From an uncultured Christensenella sp. (GTDB taxonomy: Bacteria; Bacillota; Clostridia; Christensenellales; Borkfalkiaceae): DNA of 64,000 nucleotides. Each line of letters opens with the position of its first letter. Within the stretch, counting starts at the first letter, position 1. Under the pieces are notes generated by a model that had not been told where the DNA came from, ran no database searches, and saw only the letters and a program-made list of their open reading frames with translations. The position numbers and the translations under genes were made by a program. This document shows, in pieces, positions 7,827-16,279 of the stretch. Location of the stretch: positions 1 to 64,000 of the forward strand of contig CAJTPB010000008.1 of assembly GCA_910578065.1 (NCBI GenBank), in the 5' to 3' direction.

Positions 7827-7855
7827 TTGACAATACAACTTTCTTATAGTATTAT
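7827..7855 (+). promoter_or_regulatory. Promoter for the element regulator
   Basis: TTGACA (7827-7832), a 17-base spacer and TATTAT (7850-7855). The first copy of the GATAATGAAC repeat begins at the end of the -10 box, so a bound protein would block transcription. Confidence 0.65.
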
Positions 7856-7985
7856 GATAATGAACAAAATATCGGATAAATAAAACTCTCAAACGAGAGC
7901 AATATTATTGTGATAATGAACAAAATAAACTATAAAAGAAAGCCGATAAGTCAGGCTACATTCGCATTATATCACGATAATGAAC
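7855..7985 (+). repeat. Three GATAATGAAC direct repeats (candidate operators)
   Basis: TGATAATGAACAAAAT occurs at 7855-7870 and 7911-7926, and CGATAATGAAC at 7975-7985. A CTCTC/GAGAG inverted repeat lies between the first two. The copies cover the divergent control region between the Pre/Mob-like gene and the two-HTH regulator, which suggests autoregulation. Confidence 0.6.
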
Positions 7986-8825
7986 GGTTGTCAAGAGGTT
8001 AAACACATTTTTATGAAAGAAATTTTAGCAAATTTAAAGTTAGGTCAGGAAACTTTTTCTCGGAATATCGGGTTAAGTAAACAGGTGTACTTTGGGTTAA
8101 CTTATGAAGATATAACAAGGTATACCGGAATCCCACAGCCTACTATGTTATCTTATGATAAGTATGGTGTATCTCCCTATATATCTGTTGCTAAACAAAT
8201 AGCTGAATTATATTGTGTAGATATAGATACTCTCTGTAATAAAGATATAGGCTTTTATAAAGTAGAGCAATTTGAGATGCTTAAAAGATTTGTAAGCAGG
8301 GTAGGCGGAGATTATACCATAGTTAAAGACAAAATAAATAGTTGGTTAGAAGAACAGTTAAGTATAAGTGAACTCAGTATTTATGAAGAATTGAACAACC
8401 AACTAAAAGCAGAAATAGCAAGACTTAATAAGGAAGAGCGTGCAGTTAAAATAAACAGAGACGAAGGTGTTGCTGAAAACTTTACAAGGAACTTTAACAA
8501 CCTACATAAGAACTTGGGAGTTAGTTACAGAAAGATAAGTACGGCGTTGGATATTTCGATAGGAAACTTAACCCGACTTAAAAAAGGTGGTGAACCTATG
8601 CTGGAAACCGTAATTAAACTGTCCGCATTTTACGGTGTAAGTATAGAGCAAATGCTTTCAGATAATCCTGAATTTGATTACGAATATTTACAACAGGAAG
8701 TAGGAAAGTTTAATAATAGGTTTGGAGAAATACCTTCCGAAGATATATATTTCTATAATCACAAGAAGGCAAATCTATTAACAAAAGAGCAAGCAAGAAA
8801 AATTGTTGATGAGTTACTTAATTAA
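7980..8825 (+). CDS. Two-domain HTH regulator of the element
   Basis: A 281-residue DNA-binding protein. The first helix-turn-helix region is near residues 37-75 (GLTYEDITRYTGIPQPTM). A second XRE-like domain is near 175-225 (SYRKISTALDISIGNLTRL followed by GVSIEQML). A charged helix lies between them (about 125-165). It is likely the repressor or master switch of the element, binding the GATAATGAAC repeats upstream, one of which overlaps its own start. ATG at 7980 has no clear ribosome site. ATG at 8013 (270 residues) is the alternative, with only a distant AGAGG. A terminator follows directly. Confidence 0.7.
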   Translation: MNGCQEVKHIFMKEILANLKLGQETFSRNIGLSKQVYFGLTYEDITRYTGIPQPTMLSYDKYGVSPYISVAKQIAELYCVDIDTLCNKDIGFYKVEQFEMLKRFVSRVGGDYTIVKDKINSWLEEQLSISELSIYEELNNQLKAEIARLNKEERAVKINRDEGVAENFTRNFNNLHKNLGVSYRKISTALDISIGNLTRLKKGGEPMLETVIKLSAFYGVSIEQMLSDNPEFDYEYLQQEVGKFNNRFGEIPSEDIYFYNHKKANLLTKEQARKIVDELLN

Positions 8826-8837
8826 ACAAAATAACAT

Positions 8838-8865
8838 AAGGTGTGGAGCCAATCCACACCTTTTT
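8838..8865 (+). terminator. Terminator of the regulator gene
   Basis: AAGGTGTGG and CCACACCTT pair around a seven-base loop, followed by TTT, 13 bases after the stop codon. Confidence 0.85.
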
Positions 8866-8907
8866 CATTACCCTAGTTAGCTGTTGCAAAGTGGGACGTT
8901 TAAATAT

Positions 8908-8997
8908 ATCCTAAGCAGGATAAGGGAGGTGGTATTTTACCACCTCCGACACCGCTCACTTCGCTCGCTTGAAACAAGCGGGAAACCCGCGTTTTTG
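8908..8997 (+). other. Cluster of three hairpins between the two HTH genes
   Basis: TATCCT/AGGATA (8908-8923), a strong GGAGGTGGTA/TACCACCTCC hairpin (about 8926-8949), and GCGGG/CCCGC followed by TTTTTG (about 8979-8997). The last one looks like a terminator. The group sits between two element regulators and could also include a transfer or replication origin, for which I see no known consensus. Confidence 0.4.
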
Positions 8998-9031
8998 TAT
9001 CACTGTGGTGATATGTATTTTTAGCTTAATA

Positions 9032-9060
9032 TTGACGTACAGGCTTCTATATGCTATAAT
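9032..9060 (+). promoter_or_regulatory. Promoter of the second HTH gene (leaderless)
   Basis: TTGACG, a 17-base spacer and TATAAT with an extended TGC just before it. Transcription should start about 9066-9068, which is the ATG itself. Confidence 0.75.
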
Positions 9061-9067
9061 AAATTTT

Positions 9068-9709
9068 ATGAAACCAAAGCCTTATTCTGAATCACAACTT
9101 AATAGGTTTATGGAGAAAATGGGCGATGCTTTTGACTATGCTATAAACGATTGCAAAATAGACGGTACTGAGTTCGTTAAGATGTTTGTTGCAAGTACCG
9201 CCTGTAAGAAAATTGAGAATGGCGAGGCAAGCGTTATCTCCGGCAAAAGCGGAGTAGAAATCGCTATTGAATGTGTATATGAAATTACAGGCAAAGAATT
9301 ATCAGTCGAGCCGAGTGAGGAGTTTAATCATAGTGCGCAGTATTGGTGCGGCTGGGCGGTGTGCTATTATCAATGGTGGTCTTCAAGAAGATATGCCGAT
9401 ATTTTTAAAGTTGTTTCATTCGAGGATATGTTGGGGCTTTACCCGACTTTGCGCGAGGCAAGTGTAGAAAAGATTGCTTCAGTAATTGACGAAAAAGTAA
9501 GGGCATTTTATCACGAAACTAACTTGAAGCGCATAAGAACAGCTTACGGTTGTTCCCAGAGAGTGCTTGCAGAAATGTCCGGTGTGAGCTTGCGTTCTAT
9601 TCAGATGTACGAGCAGAGGAACAAGGATATAAATAAGGCACAATCAGAATCGCTTTACCACTTGGCAAAAGCTCTTGGTTGTACTATGGAAGACTTATTA
9701 GAAGTATAG
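9068..9709 (+). CDS. XRE-family regulator, probably from a leaderless mRNA
   Basis: A 213-residue protein with a C-terminal XRE helix-turn-helix (about 155-213; CSQRVLAEMSGVSLRSIQMY and a following YHLAKALGCTMEDLLE). Its N-terminal 150 residues form a domain of unknown type that includes a QYWCGWAVCYYQWW stretch. Such two-part proteins are common in mobile elements as domain-plus-HTH regulators. The start at 9068 is chosen because a near-perfect extended -10 promoter ends eight bases upstream. An in-frame start 99 bases earlier would place the promoter inside the gene and adds only a hydrophobic non-native-looking segment. It lies just before the defence-like operon and may control it. Confidence 0.7.
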   Translation: MKPKPYSESQLNRFMEKMGDAFDYAINDCKIDGTEFVKMFVASTACKKIENGEASVISGKSGVEIAIECVYEITGKELSVEPSEEFNHSAQYWCGWAVCYYQWWSSRRYADIFKVVSFEDMLGLYPTLREASVEKIASVIDEKVRAFYHETNLKRIRTAYGCSQRVLAEMSGVSLRSIQMYEQRNKDINKAQSESLYHLAKALGCTMEDLLEV

Positions 9710-9811
9710 TGCGGTCGAATAATGTCACAAACAGGCTATAACTATTGTCTATAAGGTGTACAATATGGGAAATAGGATATTTAGCAGTGTTTTATTATAA
9801 GTAATTATTAA

Positions 9812-9840
9812 TTGAAAAATTTGTAGAATTATGTTATAAT
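9812..9840 (+). promoter_or_regulatory. Promoter of the six-gene NurA-HerA operon
   Basis: TTGAAA, a 17-base spacer and TATAAT, about 70 bases upstream of the first gene. Confidence 0.7.
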
Positions 9841-9910
9841 TATCAATGGATATAAATTAAACGAATACAAAATAAATATTAATCGTAAATTAAGTGTTTT
9901 GAGGCGCACA

Positions 9911-11074
9911 ATGGCAAAAATAATGGAGATTATTGAGAGGGAGACCAAAGGAAAAAGTTATCATACCTATAAGTATAGCTATGATTCAATAGGTTTACCG
10001 TCTATAGATTATGATGATGACCCTAACAAGGTTATGAAATGGAAAGATTCGGCGGAAACCATACAACACAAGAAGTCCAATGATTTAAAGCCACTAGCCG
10101 ATAAAATTGTAATGGCAGAACCATTAATTAAATATTTTTTAGATGGTTCTCGGCATGTTTTTAAAGTTGACGATATTGCATATAATAAGCAAGTTTTTCC
10201 TGTTGTCGCGGGTCAAATAGGGGTCGGTTGCTGTAGACGTGAAAATAAGCAGATGTACAAGGAACTTTTTTATAGAGAGCTTGTGCTTTCTCTACCAGAT
10301 AAGGCGAATGCGGATGGGTGGGACGATAAAGCTTATTTTGCTGCAAAACTAAAGAAGATAAATGAAAGTCAAGAGCTAAAAAATTTAGACATTCAATTTT
10401 CAGCAATTCTACCGTATTCTACTTCTCAATGGGGAGTGCCGACTACTAAACTTGATAACTTGGCTGTTGGAAAAATTCAGGATTATATGGTTGAGGCGGA
10501 GAAAAGAATGGTTGCTGAGCTGGTGAAAAATAATAAGCTCGGTCAGGATAGTTATTTGCTAAAAGATGGCTCGCTTGAATATCAAAAAATGTCTTATGGG
10601 AAGGACGAATTTCGTTCACTACAGCAAATTAAACATAATTATAATTGGGTTATAGGTGTTTCAAAGTCTTTTAATCCAGAATTGTGTTTTGATCATACTG
10701 GGAGACCAAACTCGAACTACATAGCGGACTTGCCATTATATCATAGGATTCCCGTTGCAAGATATGTAAGCAGCTATGTTGGGAAAGATGTTGAATTTGG
10801 TGTATGGTATATTAGATTAAGGGATAAAAGAAGAACTCAAACACCATTTGATGGTGTTGTTAAAGTTGAAAAGGTTATGATGGATGATGAAATTGAAAGG
10901 GGCATTGATAGTGATGTAATTGATTTGATTTCTGCAAACATCATTAATGAAAGGAATCCGACTTGCTATGGCATGGATAGACGTTGGGCAAATCATTTGT
11001 ATCCAGTATTTCTAACCGAGTCGTATGTTAAAAGTAAATATTTAAGCACAGAAATGTTTTTACATTTATTCTAA
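9911..11074 (+). CDS. NurA-like nuclease domain protein, first gene of the six-gene operon
   Basis: NurA is a 5'-3' nuclease of the RNase H fold that works on DNA ends with the HerA translocase. The 387-residue product carries the motif I pattern YFLDGSR (Asp78), followed by VFPVVAGQIGVGCCRR. That is the arrangement at the NurA active site. A C-terminal section, HRIPVARYVSSY then FGVWYIRLRDKR, fits the later NurA strands. The next gene is HerA-like, as in NurA-HerA pairs. ATG at 9911 is chosen because GAGG lies six bases before it; a TTG at 9899 has no site. I have not aligned the later catalytic acids, so the fold assignment is by motif and partner. Confidence 0.68.
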   Translation: MAKIMEIIERETKGKSYHTYKYSYDSIGLPSIDYDDDPNKVMKWKDSAETIQHKKSNDLKPLADKIVMAEPLIKYFLDGSRHVFKVDDIAYNKQVFPVVAGQIGVGCCRRENKQMYKELFYRELVLSLPDKANADGWDDKAYFAAKLKKINESQELKNLDIQFSAILPYSTSQWGVPTTKLDNLAVGKIQDYMVEAEKRMVAELVKNNKLGQDSYLLKDGSLEYQKMSYGKDEFRSLQQIKHNYNWVIGVSKSFNPELCFDHTGRPNSNYIADLPLYHRIPVARYVSSYVGKDVEFGVWYIRLRDKRRTQTPFDGVVKVEKVMMDDEIERGIDSDVIDLISANIINERNPTCYGMDRRWANHLYPVFLTESYVKSKYLSTEMFLHLF

Positions 11075-11085
11075 GGAGATGGACA

Positions 11086-12795
11086 ATGACGAATACTTTA
11101 ATTGGTAGAATTTTAGCAACAGAAAAAAATCCTACGACAATAGATGATTTTACATTCTGGACTACACCAGATTTAATTTTAAATCCGTTTGATATAGTTA
11201 AAGTTGAACACGTAAATAATTCGTATTCTTATGGGGTAATTGAAGATATTGCGCATATAACGGATGCGGCAAGTTTTTTAACAAACTTTATTTCAAGTGA
11301 TTTTGGCGATGTTTCTGCCGAAGAAAACACTTTGCGAGTGGGGATGAAATATGTAAAAGCCAAAGTAATTTGCAATACTTCAAATATTTATATTCCATTA
11401 CAGAGTAACGCAAAAGTCATGCTGGCAACAGCAGATGAAATTAACTATGCTTTGGGGCTCAACGATATAAAAAATCCATTAGTTTGTGGGTATTTAGATA
11501 TGTATGAGGGAACAAAAGATTGTGAGAAGGTTACTCTCCCCGTGAACTTAAATTCAAAATTTATTGTGGGACCAGAAGGCGCACATCTAAATATCTCTGG
11601 CATTTCTGGTTTGGCGTCCAAAACCTCGTATGCTATGTTCCTTTTAAAAGCAATTCAAGATAGCTATTTAAAAAAATTTGGTGATGAAGAGGAAGAAGAT
11701 AGTGTTGCTTTTGTTTTGTTCAACGTTAAGGGGAAAGATCTTCTCGCCATTGACCAATTAAATGATTTTGAGGGCGAGCAACATCCAGAGCAGGAAAAGA
11801 AGACAACATTCGAATTGTACAAATCATTAGGATTAACTCCAGAGCCTTTTAAGAATGTTCATTATTATTATCCATATTCTATTCCCAATACGCGTCATTG
11901 GAATACATATTTAACTCCGCAGGAAGTAGAGGATAATATTAAAAAGAAGAAAGCTAAAAAATTTAAATATATATATAAATACGATAAAGAAAATCTTGAT
12001 TTGATGTTTGCTAATATTGATGACTCCACGCAAACTATGGAATCCGTAATTAGTTATATTATGTCAGGACAAGGTAAGTTTGCGCAGGTAAATGATTGGC
12101 AGGATTTTTTAGAAGCTGTAAAAGATAAGTGTTCGACAGAATCGTCTGGTAAAGATAAAGAAATTCCAGTAGTGAGTTGGCGAAAATTTTATCGTATAAT
12201 TAATAAAAGCATTACAGATAATAAAATTTTTGCAAGGGATATTCGTGAAGGCGAATCAGAGACACGCATTGGCGATGCCATTAAGCACATAAAGAAAAAT
12301 GAGGTTCATGTTATAGATATTGCAAAGCTCTCTGAGGACAAGCAAGCATATGTTTTCGGAGATGCAATACGAACGATTTATGATTTGCAATTGGGGCAAT
12401 ATAGCGGTGAAGAAGGTGTTAATCCGCCCTCAAGAATAGTTATTTTTATTGACGAGTTAAATAAATACGCATCAAAAGAAACTCCTAAGAATTCTCCCAT
12501 ATTAAGGCAGGTTTTGGATGTAGCGGAACGAGGACGTTCGTTAGGAGTAGTGTTATTTGCTGCGGAACAATTTAGAAGTGCTATTCATGATAGGATAACA
12601 GGTAACTGCTCGACACATGCTTATGGGCGTACAAATTCGATTGAAGCTACCAAGAGTGATTATAAGAGCATTCCTCCTGTATATAAAACTATGATGACGA
12701 GACTGAAGCAGGGCGAATATATTATTCAAAATCCTGTGTTTAGGTCATTATTGAGTATTAAGTTCCCTAAACCCATTTATAAACAATACAAGTGA
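11086..12795 (+). CDS. HerA-like FtsK/HerA ATPase with a degenerate P-loop
   Basis: HerA proteins are hexameric DNA translocases. The 569-residue product starts with a HAS-barrel-like domain (about 1-60 and beyond; LIGRILA, FDIVKVEH, SYGVIEDI). The ATPase core follows: a Walker A-like loop at 172-181 (GISGLASKTS, with Lys179 and Thr180) and a Walker B RIVIFIDELNKY with Asp456-Glu457. After these come the DVAERGRSLGVVLFAAEQF segment typical of HerA sensor regions and a C-terminal KQGEYIIQNPVF strand. The loop GLASKTS departs from the usual GxGKS/T. GGAG precedes ATG, and the gap from the NurA-like gene is 11 bases. It likely drives DNA for the nuclease. Confidence 0.8.
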   Translation: MTNTLIGRILATEKNPTTIDDFTFWTTPDLILNPFDIVKVEHVNNSYSYGVIEDIAHITDAASFLTNFISSDFGDVSAEENTLRVGMKYVKAKVICNTSNIYIPLQSNAKVMLATADEINYALGLNDIKNPLVCGYLDMYEGTKDCEKVTLPVNLNSKFIVGPEGAHLNISGISGLASKTSYAMFLLKAIQDSYLKKFGDEEEEDSVAFVLFNVKGKDLLAIDQLNDFEGEQHPEQEKKTTFELYKSLGLTPEPFKNVHYYYPYSIPNTRHWNTYLTPQEVEDNIKKKKAKKFKYIYKYDKENLDLMFANIDDSTQTMESVISYIMSGQGKFAQVNDWQDFLEAVKDKCSTESSGKDKEIPVVSWRKFYRIINKSITDNKIFARDIREGESETRIGDAIKHIKKNEVHVIDIAKLSEDKQAYVFGDAIRTIYDLQLGQYSGEEGVNPPSRIVIFIDELNKYASKETPKNSPILRQVLDVAERGRSLGVVLFAAEQFRSAIHDRITGNCSTHAYGRTNSIEATKSDYKSIPPVYKTMMTRLKQGEYIIQNPVFRSLLSIKFPKPIYKQYK

Positions 12796-12804
12796 GGATA
12801 AATT

Positions 12805-14361
12805 ATGGCAACTGTAGGAAAAAATATACTTGACAACCTGACAACGGGCATGTATAAGGATTCTAGAGTTATTTATCGAGAATATATACAGAATGCTTGT
12901 GACCAAATAGATAAGGCTATTGAGATAGGGTTGCTTGGTAAAGATGAGGGGCTTGTAAATATATTTATTGACCCGCTTAAAAGGCACATAAGTATAAAAG
13001 ATAATGCAACTGGAGTTAGAGCAGATGTATTTGAAAAAGAATTAGGGGATATTGCTAATAGCAATAAAGAAATTGGGAAGAATAAAGGATTTCGCGGTAT
13101 TGGTCGTCTTTGTGGTATTGGATATTGTAAAAAGTTAAAATTTACAACAAGTTACAAAGGCGAGAGTAAGAAATCTATAATGATTTGTGATGCCAAACGT
13201 ATGCGTGAAATGTTGGTTGAGAACAAAAAGTATTCTCTTGATGATATTTGGGATACCAATGTTTCTTATGAATTTGGCGAAGAAGAGATAGACGCACACT
13301 ATTTTGAGGTTGAGCTGGTTGATATAAAAGGTGAAAATACAGATTTACTTGATGAGACTCAAATAAGAGAATATTTAAGCTTTGTATCACCAGTACCTTA
13401 TAAAAACACTTTTATTTTGCGTAGCCAAATTTACGACTATATAAAAAATAATAGATTAAAAATTGACGAATATTGTGTTAAAGTTAATGGCGCACAAATT
13501 TTTAAAGATTATACTACGAATTTAAAAGAGCTGTCTGGGGCCAACATAAAAAATTATGATGCAATTTCAAAATTAGAATTCCATAATTTTAAAGATGCGG
13601 AAGGTAATTTGATTGCTTGGATGTGGGTGGGATTATCTCGTTTTGAAAAACAAATTCCTAAAATAAACGCAATGAGAGGACTTCGTTTAAGAAGTGCAAA
13701 CATACAGATAGGGAATGATGATGCATTGTCCGAGCTATTTAAAGAGCCGAGAGGAAATTATTATTTTGTTGGCGAAGTGTTTGCTGTTAATAAAGAGTTG
13801 ATTCCAAATTCTCAACGAGATTATTTCAATGAGAACCCTATGCGAGTTGAATTTGAGGATCAATTAAGAGTTTATTTTTACGATACTTTACATAAGTTGT
13901 ATTATGATGCCAATAAAATAAAAAACGCCTATAAGCGTCAAGAAGAATACCTGTCTATAGTATCAGAATTCAATCGCAAAACGGCAGAAAGTGGATTCGT
14001 TGATGAAGAAGATAGACAGAGAATGCAGTATGAGATTGAACGCAAACATAGAGATGCCGAAGAAGCTCGGAAGCAGCTTGATAAATATGACGGTATTAAT
14101 GCTGATTCGCCAATAGCAGAAGTGCATAAAAGTATCGGAATAAAATTTGATTCTGAAAAGCTTAAGCTTGAGGCTGCTGAAACCGAAGTGCCTGTTGAAG
14201 AAGTTGATTCAAAGAAAAAAGGTTACATTACTGCCAGTATGTCTAAACTTTCGAGAAGTGAGCGAAAATTGGTGGGTAAAATTTTAGCAATTATTACAGA
14301 TATTGCACCCAAAGAAATTGCTCAAAATATAATTGAAAAAATTAAAGAAGAATTGAAATAG
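12805..14361 (+). CDS. GHKL (HSP90-like) ATPase, first copy in the operon
   Basis: A 518-residue protein with an N-terminal GHKL ATP-binding fold. The N-box is YREYIQNACDQID (Glu26, Asn30, Asp33), the G1 box is KDNATG (Asp66, Gly70) and the lid glycine motif is GFRGIGRL (95-102). A middle domain (about 180-370) resembles the HSP90 middle domain in layout, including RGLRLRSANIQIG. A charged coiled-coil region (about 390-430) and a Ser/Lys-rich C-terminus follow. It sits 10 bases after the HerA-like gene with GAGG before ATG. GHKL ATPases act as conformational switches, and several are found in bacterial defence systems. Its client here is not known. Confidence 0.82.
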   Translation: MATVGKNILDNLTTGMYKDSRVIYREYIQNACDQIDKAIEIGLLGKDEGLVNIFIDPLKRHISIKDNATGVRADVFEKELGDIANSNKEIGKNKGFRGIGRLCGIGYCKKLKFTTSYKGESKKSIMICDAKRMREMLVENKKYSLDDIWDTNVSYEFGEEEIDAHYFEVELVDIKGENTDLLDETQIREYLSFVSPVPYKNTFILRSQIYDYIKNNRLKIDEYCVKVNGAQIFKDYTTNLKELSGANIKNYDAISKLEFHNFKDAEGNLIAWMWVGLSRFEKQIPKINAMRGLRLRSANIQIGNDDALSELFKEPRGNYYFVGEVFAVNKELIPNSQRDYFNENPMRVEFEDQLRVYFYDTLHKLYYDANKIKNAYKRQEEYLSIVSEFNRKTAESGFVDEEDRQRMQYEIERKHRDAEEARKQLDKYDGINADSPIAEVHKSIGIKFDSEKLKLEAAETEVPVEEVDSKKKGYITASMSKLSRSERKLVGKILAIITDIAPKEIAQNIIEKIKEELK

Positions 14362-14368
14362 GATACAT

Positions 14369-16261
14369 ATGAATAGAAAAGTTTTGCTTGTAGAGCCAAA
14401 TTATAAAAATAAATATCCACCTATGGGATTAATGAAGCTGGCTACATATTATCGCATGGTGGGCGACGATGTTCGATTCTATAAGGGGGACATGCGGTTA
14501 TTGGCAGTCGAGCTTATTTGTGAGGATTTAATTAATCATTTAAACATTATTCGTCCTAATATATTTTGGAAATCATATTATCCAATACTATTTAATTTTA
14601 TTAAACTTGGTCGATATTCTTTTCTCGACGGTGACGAGATATTTAAAGAAGAAGATGTCTTAAATGCCATTAAAGAATATCGAAAAAAGTATATAGATAA
14701 AGATTATTTTGCTAATCCCAGATTCGATAAAGTTGGAATTACAACACTGTTCACTTTTTATTGGGATAGGACTATAGATACGATAAATTTTGCCAAACAA
14801 CTTTGCAAATCACAAGAAGATGTAATGGTTGGCGGAATTATGTCATCACTATTAGCGGATGAGGTTTATGCGGCGACTGGTATAAAACCGTTTGTCGGGT
14901 TGTTAAATCATAAGGGTGATATTGATAAAGATAATGATTTAATTATAGATGAATTGCCTCTTGATTACTCTATATTAGAAGAAATTGACTATATTTATCC
15001 TGCACATAATGCTTATTTTGCATATATGACCAGAGGTTGCGTAAATAAATGTCGATTCTGTGCTGTGCCCAAATTGGAACCACAATATTGTGACTATATT
15101 GGTTTAAAAGACAAACTTGAGTACACTAAACAAAGATTTGGTGAACAGAAAGATTTATTATTACTTGATAATAATGTTTTGGCATCTAAGTGTTATGATA
15201 AAATAATTGATGAAATAGTGGAATGCGATTTTGGAGTTGGTGCAACATACTGTACTCCTAATGAGTATGAAATTATGATAAAGAATCTACGTGATTCTTA
15301 TAATGATAGAGCCTATGTTCGTAAAGCAATTAAAATTTATAGATATATAATTGACAATTTGCAGGATGAATCAGAAAAAAGGGATTTGTATATTAAACTT
15401 GAAGAAAAACATTGTCTTAATTTTTATACGGCAACGAAAGAAGTAATCCTTGAACTAGATGAACATGTAAAACCGTTATATGCGAAAATTTTTAAGCCAA
15501 CACACAAGAAACGTATAGTTGATTTTAACCAAGGGATTGATTCTCGTCTAATTACTTCGGAAAATATGACAAAACTTGCTGAAGTAAATATTTATCCATT
15601 AAGAATTGCATTTGACCATTGGAGCTTAAAAGATATTTATGAACAGTCTGTAAGAACTGCAGTTAAAAGTGGGATAAAAAATCTTTCCAATTATCTGCTT
15701 TACAATTTCGAGGACAAGCCTGAAGAGTTGTATTATAGATTGCGAATGAATGTGGATTTATGTGAAGAACTTGGTGCAAGCATATATTCTTTCCCGATGA
15801 AATATCATCCGATTAATGATAAAGAATTTTTCATGAATAGGGATTATATTGGGAAGCATTGGAATAGAAAGTTTATTCGTGCTGTTCAAGCGGTGCTGAA
15901 TTCGACAAAGGGGAAAATAGGTAAAGGCGTAGAATTCTTTGAAGAAGCTTTCGGCAAAGATGTCGAAGAGTTTATGAAGATTCTTTGGATGCCGGAAACA
16001 TTTATCATTTATCGTAGGATGTATGATGCGGATTTACGCAAACGATTGGCTGATCGTTATAAAAATCATTCGCCCAATGATTGCAATTTAGCAAACGAAT
16101 GGTGGGGTAAATTTAACGCCTTATCAAAAGAGAAACAGGATAAAGCAAAAGCAATTATAGCCTTAAATAAGTTTCACGAAGGCGAATATGTTTGCGATGA
16201 TGATGAGATTGAAGAATTACTGAAATATTATAAAACTACACGCAATGATGCGGAAAATTAA
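14369..16261 (+). CDS. B12-binding-type radical SAM protein in the NurA-HerA operon
   Basis: A 630-residue protein with a Rossmann-like cobalamin-binding N-terminus (about 1-175; LLVEPNYKNKYPPMGLMKLA and GDDVRFYKG). A radical SAM barrel follows, with the cluster-binding motif CVNKCRFC at Cys224, Cys228 and Cys231. Later elements include DFNQGIDSRLIT and an LSNYLLYNFEDKPEELY stretch. The C-terminal about 150 residues are helical and specific to this protein. Such enzymes use an iron-sulfur cluster, S-adenosylmethionine and often cobalamin to methylate or rearrange unreactive carbon. The substrate here is unknown. It lies seven bases after the first GHKL gene. Its presence in a NurA-HerA operon is the most unexpected part of this locus. 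Confidence 0.85.
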   Translation: MNRKVLLVEPNYKNKYPPMGLMKLATYYRMVGDDVRFYKGDMRLLAVELICEDLINHLNIIRPNIFWKSYYPILFNFIKLGRYSFLDGDEIFKEEDVLNAIKEYRKKYIDKDYFANPRFDKVGITTLFTFYWDRTIDTINFAKQLCKSQEDVMVGGIMSSLLADEVYAATGIKPFVGLLNHKGDIDKDNDLIIDELPLDYSILEEIDYIYPAHNAYFAYMTRGCVNKCRFCAVPKLEPQYCDYIGLKDKLEYTKQRFGEQKDLLLLDNNVLASKCYDKIIDEIVECDFGVGATYCTPNEYEIMIKNLRDSYNDRAYVRKAIKIYRYIIDNLQDESEKRDLYIKLEEKHCLNFYTATKEVILELDEHVKPLYAKIFKPTHKKRIVDFNQGIDSRLITSENMTKLAEVNIYPLRIAFDHWSLKDIYEQSVRTAVKSGIKNLSNYLLYNFEDKPEELYYRLRMNVDLCEELGASIYSFPMKYHPINDKEFFMNRDYIGKHWNRKFIRAVQAVLNSTKGKIGKGVEFFEEAFGKDVEEFMKILWMPETFIIYRRMYDADLRKRLADRYKNHSPNDCNLANEWWGKFNALSKEKQDKAKAIIALNKFHEGEYVCDDDEIEELLKYYKTTRNDAEN

Positions 16262-16279
16262 TACTAAAGAGGGGCTAAA

